Source of the DNA: Parvibaculaceae bacterium PLY_AMNH_Bact1
Lineage (GTDB): Bacteria; Pseudomonadota; Alphaproteobacteria; Parvibaculales; Parvibaculaceae
Assembly: GCA_032881465.1 (NCBI GenBank)
Contig: CP126168.1
Coordinates: 1,984,001 to 2,048,000 of the forward strand
Reading direction: 5' to 3'
Length of the DNA stretch: 64,000 nt
Numbering within the stretch: the stretch's first letter is position 1; every line of letters starts with the position of its first letter. Under the pieces are notes generated by a model. That model was given only the letters and a program-made list of their open reading frames with translations, did no database searches and was not told where the DNA came from. Position numbers and translations under genes: made by a program. Positions 40,638-49,569 of this stretch are shown piece after piece.

Positions 40638-41135
40638 CTAGTTCACATCACAGCGAACGTCACAACGGTCATGCCCATCCACCTCTTCGCAAATGCCGAC
40701 GCTCAGACGCACCGTTGCAAAGGAGACACCCGGGTCGAATGGGCCAACAACCTCCTCAAAAGCGGGGGTCAGGTCGCCCGCGCCTTCGCCAGGACGCCGG
40801 CCTGGAACGTAGCCACTTCCCCGGAAAACTTTCTCCAAATCAACCGCGCACTGGCCAGCAAGGGTAAGCTGTTTCTCTTCACAAGAACCGGTCACATTGA
40901 TCTGTGCCCATTTGGGACGCACACCGGGACGCAACTCCACATGCTTGGTCTGGTAAGGCGCGACTTGAACCTGGCACCCGCCATATCCAAAGCAGGAATC
41001 GTTGCCCTCTGCTTCAAGATGAATGGCAACGCAGGAGTCATTCTTAAAAGCAATGACGTTCCCCTCAGCCACTGCCGGGCCAGCCAAAGCAACAATGCCT
41101 GCTGCGAAGATTGATGAACGAAATAACGTCTGCAT
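40638..41135 (-). CDS. Secreted Cys-rich protein, unknown
   Basis: The start at 41133-41135 has GGAGG 8 nt upstream; the longer frame is rejected. The 165-residue product has a signal peptide (MQTLFRSSIFAAGIVALAGPAVA, cleavage near residue 23, given here as a description of positions 1-23). The mature part has eight Cys (DSC, DSCFGYGGC, GSC, GQC, GIC and DRCDVRC), suggesting disulphides in the periplasm or outside. No family is recognised. It is downstream of SDR5 but separated from it by a terminator. Confidence 0.65.
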   Translation of the reverse strand: MQTLFRSSIFAAGIVALAGPAVAEGNVIAFKNDSCVAIHLEAEGNDSCFGYGGCQVQVAPYQTKHVELRPGVRPKWAQINVTGSCEEKQLTLAGQCAVDLEKVFRGSGYVPGRRPGEGAGDLTPAFEEVVGPFDPGVSFATVRLSVGICEEVDGHDRCDVRCDVN

Positions 41136-41164
41136 CTGTCCGACCTCCAATGCTATCGACCACG

Positions 41165-41197
41165 TAAACAATAAGGGCCGCGCAGTGCGCAGCCCTT
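41165..41197 (-). terminator. Terminator after the TetR/unknown/SDR5 genes
   Basis: In the minus transcript AAGGGCTGCGC pairs with GCGCGGCCCTT (41173-41197; 11 bp with one G-U, 3-nt loop), followed by ATTGTTTACG. It lies 43 nt beyond the SDR5 stop and is probably the operon's terminator, though the U-run is short. Confidence 0.6.
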
Positions 41198-41240
41198 GAT
41201 ACGGATCAAAGTCAGAAAGATTTCTGTGAGGTCAGTCGCC

Positions 41241-42125
41241 CTATTCCTGGCGACCAATCGCAGTCAGGTCCTGAGGAGAGGAATAGCCGGAACCCTTAAG
41301 CGCATTGCTCTTTTCAGCCCGGTCAAATGCTTCCATGATGCCCGCAAACCGCATCTCAACTGCGGCCCGCATATCTGGATGCGTGAAGATGTAGAGCTCA
41401 TTCTCCCGAATAGCTTCCAGCACCCGCTCGCCAACCCGGTCAGGGTCCAATCCATTGAGAACAAACTCCGCAGCAGCACCGGCCACTGCCTCATTTTCCT
41501 CAACAGCTTCGCCATATTCTGACTGACGCGCGCGGCCTGACTCGTGGATACGGGTTTTCACAAATCCAGGGCACAAGACGGAAACGCCGATATCAAGTTC
41601 CTCCAGCTGTCCACGCCACCCTTCAGACATAGCAACAACTGCAAACTTGGTTGCGTTATAGGGCTCCATTCCGGGCGGTGAGACCATACCGGCCATAGAG
41701 GCGGTATTTACGAAGTGCCCACCTTCACCTTGCTCTCGCATGATCGGTGCAAAGACTTCAGTCCCGATCACAACACCCTTCAGGTTTACGTCAATCACCC
41801 AATCCCAATCACTGGGGCGAACCTCTTCAATCGGACCACCCGCACCAACACCTGCATTGTTACAGACGACATGCACTTTTCCGAATTCAGCAATCGCCTT
41901 CTTGGCAGCCTCCTGCATCGACTCCCGAGAGACGACGTCACACTCAACTCCGATTGCCTTGATCTGCCTTTGGTGAAGATCGGCTAGAGCTGTCTCCAGC
42001 GCTTCTGGGTCAATATCTGCCAGAACAATATTCATACCGGCCCGACCGAACGACCGCGCCATGGAGAGACCGATGCCGCTAGCGCCACCGGTGATGAAGG
42101 CTGTACGCCCTTCTACTTGTTTCAT
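41241..42125 (-). CDS. Short-chain dehydrogenase/reductase (SDR 5)
   Basis: The 294-residue classical SDR has TGGASGIG, NNAG, the Asn in DVNLKG, Ser in NTASMAG and YNATK. A long C-terminal extension (after FVKTRIHESGRAR) of about 100 residues is shared with SDRs of steroid- or terpene-degrading clusters. Its ATG shares one base with the stop of the unknown upstream gene, so the two are translationally coupled and probably act in one pathway. Confidence 0.9.
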   Translation of the reverse strand: MKQVEGRTAFITGGASGIGLSMARSFGRAGMNIVLADIDPEALETALADLHQRQIKAIGVECDVVSRESMQEAAKKAIAEFGKVHVVCNNAGVGAGGPIEEVRPSDWDWVIDVNLKGVVIGTEVFAPIMREQGEGGHFVNTASMAGMVSPPGMEPYNATKFAVVAMSEGWRGQLEELDIGVSVLCPGFVKTRIHESGRARQSEYGEAVEENEAVAGAAAEFVLNGLDPDRVGERVLEAIRENELYIFTHPDMRAAVEMRFAGIMEAFDRAEKSNALKGSGYSSPQDLTAIGRQE

Positions 42126-43159
42126 TAAGCTGCTTTCTCGCTATAGGTGTCGAGCGCATCAAAATCGGCGAGCAGCTTTTGCCCGTTTTCTTTTGAAAGA
42201 AGACGCTCTTTGATGTTTTCGTAGCTTTGTTCTTTGGAGAGATCGAACTGGGTTTCCCCATGCCAGATCACCATATTTTTCCAAACTGGATCAATCAGGT
42301 CTTTACCCGCAATTGTGCCGCCATCGACGGTTTTAAAGGTAAAACTGCGCATCTCTGAGATGACTGTCTGCAAGTATCCTACATGAACGGACTCATCTAT
42401 ACGAATGCGCTCGACCATGGTCGCCGCATGATCGGCTTCTGCTGCGTTGCTGAAGATGTCACGATCACGCATAAGGGCGACTGAGTGCGCAAAGAACGCT
42501 TCCGCCCGCACTTCAATCATCAAAACGTTCATAAGAAGGAGCAGCAGCCCTTCGTGGGACTCAGGTAGCTGCGGCATAAGACGCCCTTGATCAGGACGCC
42601 CGATGGATTCAGGTGGTTCCACAAGTGGATATGCATCTTTCCCAAACACAAGATCACGGGCCGCAAACCACATCGCGTCATGGGCACCAAATTCGGGTTT
42701 GTCAGGGTCGCCCCCTTCATCAGCACCATGGGCGTAAAGAAGACCCTTGTTCAGATGACCTGTTGCCGTTTCGGAGATGTCTTCAACGATAATATCCTGG
42801 TAGTCCGGCGCCTCGACGGTGCAGAGAATTTGCCCACGTGCTTCGATGATACCGGTGACGGTGAGCGAGTTCCAAAACGACTCCCCAAATCCATTATTAA
42901 TGAGGAGCTTTTGCTGCTTGAGGTTCGGATAGTTACCCCGATGCAGTAGATCACCCGTCGCTTCAACCAGGTCCCATCCATTGTCCGTGAGTGCTTTCTG
43001 CCATGCGCGGATCGCAGGCCAGCGATGAAGTGTCTTTGGTGAGACGTAGGTACCGTTCTCATCAAAACCGCCATGCAGAAGATATCCAACCTCGCGGTGT
43101 TCTTTGGCGTATGGATGGTCTGCCATCAACTCATCGCGTGTGTACACAAGCTTTTCCAT
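42125..43159 (-). CDS. Unrecognised 344-residue protein, ferritin-like features
   Basis: The ATG at 43157-43159 follows AGGAGG. I do not recognise the family. A helical stretch at about residues 203-272 has acidic/His residues spaced as in diiron four-helix proteins: E216, E220 and H225, then E250 and E256-S-V-H259 (an ExxH motif). Another candidate helix contains E130 and H135. There is no signal peptide. It is soluble and fused by overlap to SDR5, downstream of a TetR regulator. A diiron oxygenase feeding the SDR is a hypothesis only. Confidence 0.6.
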   Translation of the reverse strand: MEKLVYTRDELMADHPYAKEHREVGYLLHGGFDENGTYVSPKTLHRWPAIRAWQKALTDNGWDLVEATGDLLHRGNYPNLKQQKLLINNGFGESFWNSLTVTGIIEARGQILCTVEAPDYQDIIVEDISETATGHLNKGLLYAHGADEGGDPDKPEFGAHDAMWFAARDLVFGKDAYPLVEPPESIGRPDQGRLMPQLPESHEGLLLLLMNVLMIEVRAEAFFAHSVALMRDRDIFSNAAEADHAATMVERIRIDESVHVGYLQTVISEMRSFTFKTVDGGTIAGKDLIDPVWKNMVIWHGETQFDLSKEQSYENIKERLLSKENGQKLLADFDALDTYSEKAA

Positions 43160-43212
43160 TGTTTCCTCCTGAAACCGCTCACCATTCAAATGGCCTCTGA
43201 GCGGAGTCGTTT

Positions 43213-43893
43213 TTAGGGCGTCGTGGTAAGCGAACGCACGATCGAGCGCGTCAGTTTTTCCAGCGTTTCTTCTGGTCCCAGGCCCACACGATAGGCATAA
43301 GCCCCCCCTTGCCGGATCATCCCAACCAGGACATGTCCCGCGAACATGGGGTCAGTGTCTGGAGCAACCACGCCTTTGTCCGCCCATTCCTGGATCGTAC
43401 TGGCCCATTGCTCCGCCCATCGGTCCACAGGCATAACCTTGTCAGTCTCATCCACCGCAAGCACATTGATGTCAGTGAGGGCTGCAGCCAGCACCCCGGG
43501 ATTTTCTTCAGAATACTCAAACACGGCCTTCAGAACTTCCCGAATGCCTTCCTCAAGAGAATGCACGTCGGAGTGATGTTCCTCGGCGAACTTTTCAAGC
43601 TCTGCGGAGGCTTCCTCAGCAAATGCGAGGAAGCATTCCAGCTTGTCTGCAAAGTGAAGATAGAAGGTGCCGTGCCCCACCCCCGCAGCTTTAGAAATAT
43701 CTTGCGGACGCGTGCCGTGATAACCGCGTTCAACAAACAGTTGCGGTGCGGCTGCCAAAATGCGGCGGCGACTTTCTAAACGCCTTTTCGAAGGCGCTGG
43801 TGACGGGCCTTCTTCCACTGTTAGGGTTGCGCTATCGCCATCTTCAGGTGCATGATTATTTGTCATGTCAGCAGTGTTTGCTGAATGTGACAT
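43213..43893 (-). CDS. TetR-family transcriptional regulator
   Basis: The 226-residue product has a disordered N-terminus, then a TetR helix-turn-helix at about residues 40-85 (RILAAAPQLFVERGYHGTRP, AAGVGHGTFYLHFADK) and a ligand-binding C-terminal domain. The ATG at 43893 lacks a visible ribosome site; the ATG nine codons in is an alternative. It is the first gene of the run TetR-unknown-SDR5, and a perfect palindrome lies just upstream, so autoregulation is likely. The effector may be the pathway's substrate. Confidence 0.88.
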   Translation of the reverse strand: MSHSANTADMTNNHAPEDGDSATLTVEEGPSPAPSKRRLESRRRILAAAPQLFVERGYHGTRPQDISKAAGVGHGTFYLHFADKLECFLAFAEEASAELEKFAEEHHSDVHSLEEGIREVLKAVFEYSEENPGVLAAALTDINVLAVDETDKVMPVDRWAEQWASTIQEWADKGVVAPDTDPMFAGHVLVGMIRQGGAYAYRVGLGPEETLEKLTRSIVRSLTTTP

Positions 43894-43899
43894 TTTGTC

Positions 43900-43917
43900 A
43901 ACTCACGATAGTGAGTT
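43900..43917 (-). promoter_or_regulatory. Palindromic operator upstream of the TetR gene
   Basis: AACTCAC-GATA-GTGAGTT is an 18-bp palindrome with perfect 7-bp arms, 7 nt before the TetR start codon. TTGACA (minus strand, 43895-43900) touches its edge, and a second small palindrome TGACA-AAA-TGTCA overlaps the start codon. Size and place fit a TetR-dimer operator. A hairpin marking the end of yaaA is an alternative. Confidence 0.5.
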
Positions 43918-43918
43918 T

Positions 43919-44695
43919 CTAGCCCTGGAGGCGTGTAAAGACATAGGTAGACGCGTCCGACAGCTGCGACCGAAACACATAACCCTCTTCGTTGAACTCT
44001 TTCAAACCTTCAGCACGATCAATTTGGTGGCGAACCATGTAAGCCGCCATCATGCCCCGCGCCTTTTTGGCGTGAAACGAAATGATCTTCGCCACGCCAG
44101 CAACTTCCTCTTTGAAAACCGGTGTGATGACTTCAGGGCCTAAGGCAGCCCGATCAACAGATTTGAAATATTCAACCGACGCACAATTGATGATTGCCCG
44201 CGCGCCACCGGAAGCATCGCAATCCTCATTCAAAAGCGCTGCAATGCGCTCACCCCAAAACGCATAAAGGTCAGGCCCACGAGGGTTTTTAAGCTTGGTC
44301 CCCATTTCAAGGCGGTGCGCCTTGATGAGATCCATCGGCTTCAAAAGACCATAGAGGCCAGAGAGAATGCGCAGATGGTCCTGCGCATAGGCCAGGTCCG
44401 CATCTTCAAAACGCGACACATCCAGCCCGCGGTAGGTGTCACCCGCATAGGCAAAGACCGCGGGTTTGGCGCCACTCACAGGGTCCACCGCGTCAAAAAC
44501 CTGAAATCTCTCATAAGTAAGATCTGCCAGCGCGTCTGACAGCTTCATGAGTTTCTTGAACTCCGAACGCGACCGCTTCTTCGCAACAGCCCCAATTTCG
44601 GCAGCGCCATCCAACAAACGTGGATGACTGACCGGAACTGGTGGCTCCAAGGGATCAAAGTTCAAGGCTTTAGCAGGTGAAACGACAGCGAGCAT
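43919..44695 (-). CDS. yaaA: Peroxide stress protein YaaA
   Basis: The product begins at the second ATG (44693-44695; MLAVVSPAKALNF, 258 residues), matching the family's N-terminus; a start four codons earlier is possible. Family features are SPAKAL at the start, the run LSGLYGLLKPMDLIKAHRLEM and SFHAKKARGMMAAYMVR near the end (DUF328). In E. coli YaaA limits damage under peroxide by lowering free iron. It lies 153 nt after the molybdenum subunit gene and may be independently transcribed. Confidence 0.92.
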   Translation of the reverse strand: MLAVVSPAKALNFDPLEPPVPVSHPRLLDGAAEIGAVAKKRSRSEFKKLMKLSDALADLTYERFQVFDAVDPVSGAKPAVFAYAGDTYRGLDVSRFEDADLAYAQDHLRILSGLYGLLKPMDLIKAHRLEMGTKLKNPRGPDLYAFWGERIAALLNEDCDASGGARAIINCASVEYFKSVDRAALGPEVITPVFKEEVAGVAKIISFHAKKARGMMAAYMVRHQIDRAEGLKEFNEEGYVFRSQLSDASTYVFTRLQG

Positions 44696-44848
44696 TGCAG
44701 GCAACATACTCAGTTTGAGAAGACAACAGCCGCACCCTCTCGCGCCGCTGCTTTAAGGTCAACGATTCCCTGACACGCGGAAAACAATCTCTTTCCCCCA
44801 GAGAGAGTATGGACTCCAACCCCATTCCAGACAGAACTACTCCGCAGC

Positions 44849-47176
44849 CTACTTCGCGCCGGTATGCATAAGACGCCAGAGTTTTTGCGGGGTTACAGGC
44901 ATATCAATCCGCGTCACGCCATGCCCTTTTAGCGCATCAATCACAGCTGAAATGAAGGCTGCAGGCGCGCCGACTGTTCCAGCTTCGCCTGCCCCTTTTA
45001 CGCCCATGGCATTAGAGGTCGCCGGTATCTCATTGTAAGAGAAATCAAACATGGGCATGTCATCCGCACGCGGCATCCAATAGTCCTGAAAAGAGCCTGT
45101 GAGCAGCTGGCCACTATCTTCGTCATAAACCGTATGCTCACCCATGGCCTGACCAAGCCCCTGCACGATCCCACCATGCACTTGTCCAGCAACGATCAAT
45201 GGATTGAGCACGGTGCCAAAATCATCAACGACCGTGTAGCGGGTGATCTCAAACTCACCTGTATCCACATCCACTTCAACCTCGCAGACATGAGCTCCGT
45301 TGGGATAGCTGTTGCCTGCTTCGTCATACTCACCGTCAGCGCTGAACTCACCGAGATCGGCTTGGCCTTCCGCGATTTTAGCAACAGTGAAGAGGTCGAT
45401 GCGTTTGTCCGTCCCGACGACAGCGAATACGGGTTCCCCATCGCTCCCACGGAACTCAACATCCACGACGGCCGCCTCCAACTCATTGGCGGCGAGTTCA
45501 CGACCTTTTTCAATGAGCGTGTCAGAGGCAACACCCAAAGCACCAGTTGCCATGTAGACCGCCTTCGAACCCCCGGTCCCTGCCCCGCCAGCAAGCACTT
45601 CGCTGTCACCGGCGTGAACTTTGATTTTCTCCACATCAACACCAAGCCGCCCCGATACATATTGTGTCCAGACGGTTTCGTGGCCCTGACCGTTTGATTG
45701 CTGGCCTGTATAGACATGGACCATATCGTTTTCGCTATCGACCTCCAGGCGCGCAAACTCTGTCATGCCCGCTGCCGTGCGTTCAACGTAATAGGCAAGA
45801 CCGATACCTGCGAGCTTGCCCCGAGAGGCAGCAGCTGAACGACGGGCTTCAAAATCAGCGAAGTCAGACTTCGCCAGCGCATCTGTCAGGTTGCGATCAA
45901 AGTCGCCTGAGTCAAAGGGAAGTGATGGCTTATTGTTATAAGGCATCTCCGCAGCGGGAATAAAATTTCGACGGCGCAGCTCATCCGGCCCGATGCCAAG
46001 CTCGCGCGCAGCCGCATCCATCAGGCGTTCAATCACATAGGATGCTTCCGGGCGGCCGGCACCGCGATAAGCGTCAACCGGCACCGTATTCGTCATAACC
46101 GCTTTCACCCGATTATAGAGCGCTGGCACCTGATAGACACCCGCATGCATGCCGCGCGGCGCAAGTGTCGGAATAAACGCTGCAAACTGGCTTTGATAAG
46201 CACCAAGATTGGCAATGGTGCGCACATCAACACCAAGGATTTTACCGTCAGCATCAAGCGCAAGTTCAGCGGCAGTAACGTGGTCACGGCCCTGCGTATC
46301 CGACAAGAAGGACTCACTTCGATCACCCGTCCACTTCACGGGACGGCCCAACTGCTTTGCAGCAAATAGAACGATGGGATACTCGTTATAAACGAAGGTC
46401 TTCATGCCGAAGCCACCGCCAACATCATCGGAGATCACCCGCAACTTCTCCTCAGGAAACCCGACGCACAACCCAAGCCGCCCGCGCATCCCATGCACAC
46501 CCTGGCTCCCCGAATACAGAGTGTACTTGTCTTCTGCTGCATCGTAAGCGCCGAGCGCTGCCCGCGGTTCCATCGCATTCACAACAATGCGGTTATTGAT
46601 CAGCTCCACCTTGGTAATATGTGCGGCCTTCTCTTTCGCTTCTTGGGCAGCAGCCTCATCCCCCCATTCCCAATCGTAGACAACATTGGACCCATGCTCG
46701 TCCCAGATAACGGGCGCGTCTGCTGAAGCCGCTCCCTCCGTGTCCACCACAACCGGAAGTTCGTCATACTCTGGCATCACAAGCTCAGCGGCATCCCGCG
46801 CCAGAGCTTCGCTCGTTGCAACAACGACCGCCACAGGCTCCCCAGCAAATCGCACGCGATCACGCGCAAGGATTGGCCTGGTTGTTTTATACATGGGCGA
46901 CCCATCCCGGTTCTTCACCATGGCATGGGCAACGTTCGGCACTTCGCCATATCCTGCAGTGTCAAGATCCGCAATCGTATAGACGGCGAGCACCCCCTCA
47001 GCGCTCTTTGCTTCCGTTGTTTCAACCTCCCCCAGTTTCGCATGGGCATAGGGCGAACGCACCAAAACGGCATAGACCTGGTCAGGCAGCGAAACGTCAT
47101 CCGTGTAACGGCCATGTCCGGTGATCAGGCGGTCGTCTTCGACCCGGGTCATTGGTTGTCCGACACCAAATTTCAT
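44849..47176 (-). CDS. CoxL/xanthine-dehydrogenase-type molybdopterin-binding subunit
   Basis: The 775-residue product follows AGGAGA at 8 nt. It has the aldehyde oxidase/xanthine dehydrogenase a/b hammerhead domain (about residues 18-135) and Mo-pterin motifs VGGGFGMKTF, VDAYRGAGRPEASY, GQQSNGQGHE and KGAGEAGTVGAP, the last with the catalytic Glu. The active-site loop is the AYRGAGR form (form II CoxL-like), not AYxCSFR of true CO dehydrogenase. The usual [2Fe-2S] and FAD subunits are not adjacent. The substrate is unknown. Confidence 0.9.
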   Translation of the reverse strand: MKFGVGQPMTRVEDDRLITGHGRYTDDVSLPDQVYAVLVRSPYAHAKLGEVETTEAKSAEGVLAVYTIADLDTAGYGEVPNVAHAMVKNRDGSPMYKTTRPILARDRVRFAGEPVAVVVATSEALARDAAELVMPEYDELPVVVDTEGAASADAPVIWDEHGSNVVYDWEWGDEAAAQEAKEKAAHITKVELINNRIVVNAMEPRAALGAYDAAEDKYTLYSGSQGVHGMRGRLGLCVGFPEEKLRVISDDVGGGFGMKTFVYNEYPIVLFAAKQLGRPVKWTGDRSESFLSDTQGRDHVTAAELALDADGKILGVDVRTIANLGAYQSQFAAFIPTLAPRGMHAGVYQVPALYNRVKAVMTNTVPVDAYRGAGRPEASYVIERLMDAAARELGIGPDELRRRNFIPAAEMPYNNKPSLPFDSGDFDRNLTDALAKSDFADFEARRSAAASRGKLAGIGLAYYVERTAAGMTEFARLEVDSENDMVHVYTGQQSNGQGHETVWTQYVSGRLGVDVEKIKVHAGDSEVLAGGAGTGGSKAVYMATGALGVASDTLIEKGRELAANELEAAVVDVEFRGSDGEPVFAVVGTDKRIDLFTVAKIAEGQADLGEFSADGEYDEAGNSYPNGAHVCEVEVDVDTGEFEITRYTVVDDFGTVLNPLIVAGQVHGGIVQGLGQAMGEHTVYDEDSGQLLTGSFQDYWMPRADDMPMFDFSYNEIPATSNAMGVKGAGEAGTVGAPAAFISAVIDALKGHGVTRIDMPVTPQKLWRLMHTGAK

Positions 47177-47279
47177 GTGGAAGCTCTCCTGGGGGCAAAT
47201 GTTTTTGAGAACGGAAGCATAAACACAAACGGGGCCGCGCCGGAAAAACCGCCGCAGCCGCCATCGCTATCCTTACATG

Positions 47280-48059
47280 TTAATCCCGATAGGAAGGATC
47301 AACCCTATCGATGGTTCTGAGCAGCGCAGGCCATGCCAAGTTGCCAATTCCATTGGCATCTTGGAAGCGTGCCTGCCCCGCCACCGTGTCGATCGCTTCT
47401 TGCGACGGAGGTTGAACACACTCTCGGCCACCCGACAGAGCTTTAATCTGCATCGTGCAAGCGCGCTCCAGGAAAAAGAGCCGCAAGAAAGCATCCGCGC
47501 AGGTGTCGCCACATGTCAAAAGCCCATGATTGCGCAAGATCATGGAGTGTTTGTCGCCAAGGTCAGCAATCAAACGCTCTCGCTCATCATGATTGAGCGC
47601 AATCCCCTCATAGTCATGATACGCAAGATCTGCCATGACGACCATGGCCGTCTGCGAAAGAGGCAAGAGCCCTTCTTTCTGCGCAGACACGGCCACCCCA
47701 TCGTCTGAATGGGTGTGGATCACTGCGTGCGCATCTTTACCCTCGGCGTGAACGGCGCTGTGGATCGTAAACCCAGCCGGGTTGATCATGTAAGGTGTGT
47801 CCATGACAATGTTGCCCTCAAGATCCACCTTCACCAGACTAGAGGCCGTTATCTCATCAAACGTCATGCCATAGGGATTGATCAGGAACTGATTTTCCGC
47901 ATCTGGCACACGGGCAGAAATATGAGTGTAAATGAGATCCGACCACCCATAATGCGCAACCAGACGATAGGTTGCAGCGAGATCGACGCGGGCTTGCCAT
48001 TCGGCATCTGATACCTGGCCACGGACAGATGTGATTGTCATGTCTTCAGCAACGGACAT
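47280..48059 (-). CDS. Class II aldolase/adducin family protein
   Basis: The ATG at 48057-48059 (MSVAEDMTITSVRG, 259 residues) follows GGAGG at 8 nt. Zinc-binding histidines are visible in HTHSDDG and ILRNHGLLTCGD, and the phosphate-binding-like region includes THISARVPD. The family covers fuculose-phosphate-type aldolases and decarboxylases; many alphaproteobacterial members like this are of unknown substrate. It lies between the FAD oxidoreductase and the Mo subunit. Confidence 0.88.
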   Translation of the reverse strand: MSVAEDMTITSVRGQVSDAEWQARVDLAATYRLVAHYGWSDLIYTHISARVPDAENQFLINPYGMTFDEITASSLVKVDLEGNIVMDTPYMINPAGFTIHSAVHAEGKDAHAVIHTHSDDGVAVSAQKEGLLPLSQTAMVVMADLAYHDYEGIALNHDERERLIADLGDKHSMILRNHGLLTCGDTCADAFLRLFFLERACTMQIKALSGGRECVQPPSQEAIDTVAGQARFQDANGIGNLAWPALLRTIDRVDPSYRD

Positions 48060-48141
48060 GGATTTTTCCTCCAAAAAAGACTGTTGTCTCTAGAGTGAGC
48101 CAGCACCCAGCAAGTGTCAAATCAAGCCTAATGACCTGGCC

Positions 48142-49539
48142 TTATTCTGCCGCCGCCCGCAAGCCGGGCTCCAACACTTTCCCAGGATTGAGAATACCCT
48201 TGGGGTCGAGCGTCGCTTTCAGCGTATGCATCAGAGCAACCTCTTCTGGCGTACGAGACCAGCCAAGATAGGGGCGTTTCTCCAGGCCAATCCCATGTTC
48301 AGCCGAAACAGAGCCACCAATTTCCCGAAGCGGCGAATAGACGATCTCTTCAACCCGCCGCCGCGCTTCAGGTTCGCCGTCCCCAACACCCACAATGACG
48401 TGCAGATTTCCGTCACCCAGATGCCCAAAGATCATCGCAGTCGGGCTGTCCCACTCAGCGGCAAGTCGCTCCTTCACCGTCGCGACATATTTCTCCATGT
48501 GAGAAATCCCGAGGCTCACATCATAGGTAAAGATCGGCCAGTTTTGCGCGACCTGCCCGACATCATCCCGAAGCGCCCACATGGCATCACGTTCTGATTG
48601 GTTTTTCGCGATCACTGCATCTGAGATAATACCTTCTTCCATCGCGGCCATGAGCGCTGCTTCAAAGCGCGCGGAATCTTCCTCCTGGTGGCCGCCAAGC
48701 GATTCCACCAGAACGTAATATGGGTGCGTGCTGGCAAGTGGTGGTTTTCCGAGAGCAGGCTCCCGCGTCACCAGATTGTAGAAATCCTCCCACATAACCT
48801 CAAAGGCTGAGAGCGTGCCGCCAAGTGCGATGTCCATGTGACGAAGGAGCCGTGGCATCGCATCAAACTCACCAACACCAACAAAGGCAACGTCCTGGCT
48901 CGACGGTGCCGGACGTAAGCGAACAACAGCACGGGTCACCACACCTAGCGTCCCCTCAGTACCGATAAACAATTGTTTCAGGTCATATCCCGCATTGTTC
49001 TTGAGCATGCTGTTCATCGACGACAAAACGGTCCCGTCAGCAAGGACCACTTCCAGGCCCAAAACCATTTCCCGCATCATGCCGTAGCGCAGCACCCGAT
49101 TGCCGCCTGCGTTAGTGGAAACATTTCCGCCAATCGTGGCTGACCCGCGTGCGCCGAGATCAAGCGGAAAGAAAAACCCCTTCGCTTCAACAGCATCACA
49201 AGCCGCTTCCAGAACAGTCCCCGCCTGAACGGTCATGGTGCCACTAACGGTATCGATTTCTTCAATCTTGTGCATACGCTCCATTGAGAGCGCAATCATG
49301 CCCTCGGCATTGCCGCCCTCCACGAGGCCTGTCTTACCTCCCCAGGCGACAATTCCCTGACCAGCCGCATGGCAAAGCTTCAGTGCTTTCGAAGTTTCTT
49401 CTGTTGAAGCGGGCCGCACGACCGCCAGCGGTGTGCCCAGATGGCTCCACCCGCCCTGCGCCTTTTCTTCCGCATCAGCGCCGGTGAGAACGCCTACATC
49501 CCCCAGTTCAGACCGTAACTTTTCCACAAGATCGGACAT
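48142..49539 (-). CDS. FAD-binding oxidoreductase, GlcD / D-2-hydroxyacid dehydrogenase type
   Basis: The ATG at 49537-49539 (MSDLVEKLRSELGDVGV, 465 residues) follows GGGAGG at 7 nt. It has an FAD_binding_4 domain (GGKTGLVEGG, GGNVSTNAGGNRVLRYG) and a FAD-oxidase C domain (GHLGDGNLHVIVGV, SAEHGIGLEKRPYL, PKGILNPGKVL). Relatives oxidise D-lactate, glycolate or D-2-hydroxyglutarate. It is 30 nt downstream of glpK. Confidence 0.9.
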   Translation of the reverse strand: MSDLVEKLRSELGDVGVLTGADAEEKAQGGWSHLGTPLAVVRPASTEETSKALKLCHAAGQGIVAWGGKTGLVEGGNAEGMIALSMERMHKIEEIDTVSGTMTVQAGTVLEAACDAVEAKGFFFPLDLGARGSATIGGNVSTNAGGNRVLRYGMMREMVLGLEVVLADGTVLSSMNSMLKNNAGYDLKQLFIGTEGTLGVVTRAVVRLRPAPSSQDVAFVGVGEFDAMPRLLRHMDIALGGTLSAFEVMWEDFYNLVTREPALGKPPLASTHPYYVLVESLGGHQEEDSARFEAALMAAMEEGIISDAVIAKNQSERDAMWALRDDVGQVAQNWPIFTYDVSLGISHMEKYVATVKERLAAEWDSPTAMIFGHLGDGNLHVIVGVGDGEPEARRRVEEIVYSPLREIGGSVSAEHGIGLEKRPYLGWSRTPEEVALMHTLKATLDPKGILNPGKVLEPGLRAAAE

Positions 49540-49569
49540 CGCCATTCCTCCCAAAGCCGGATCAGAAAA

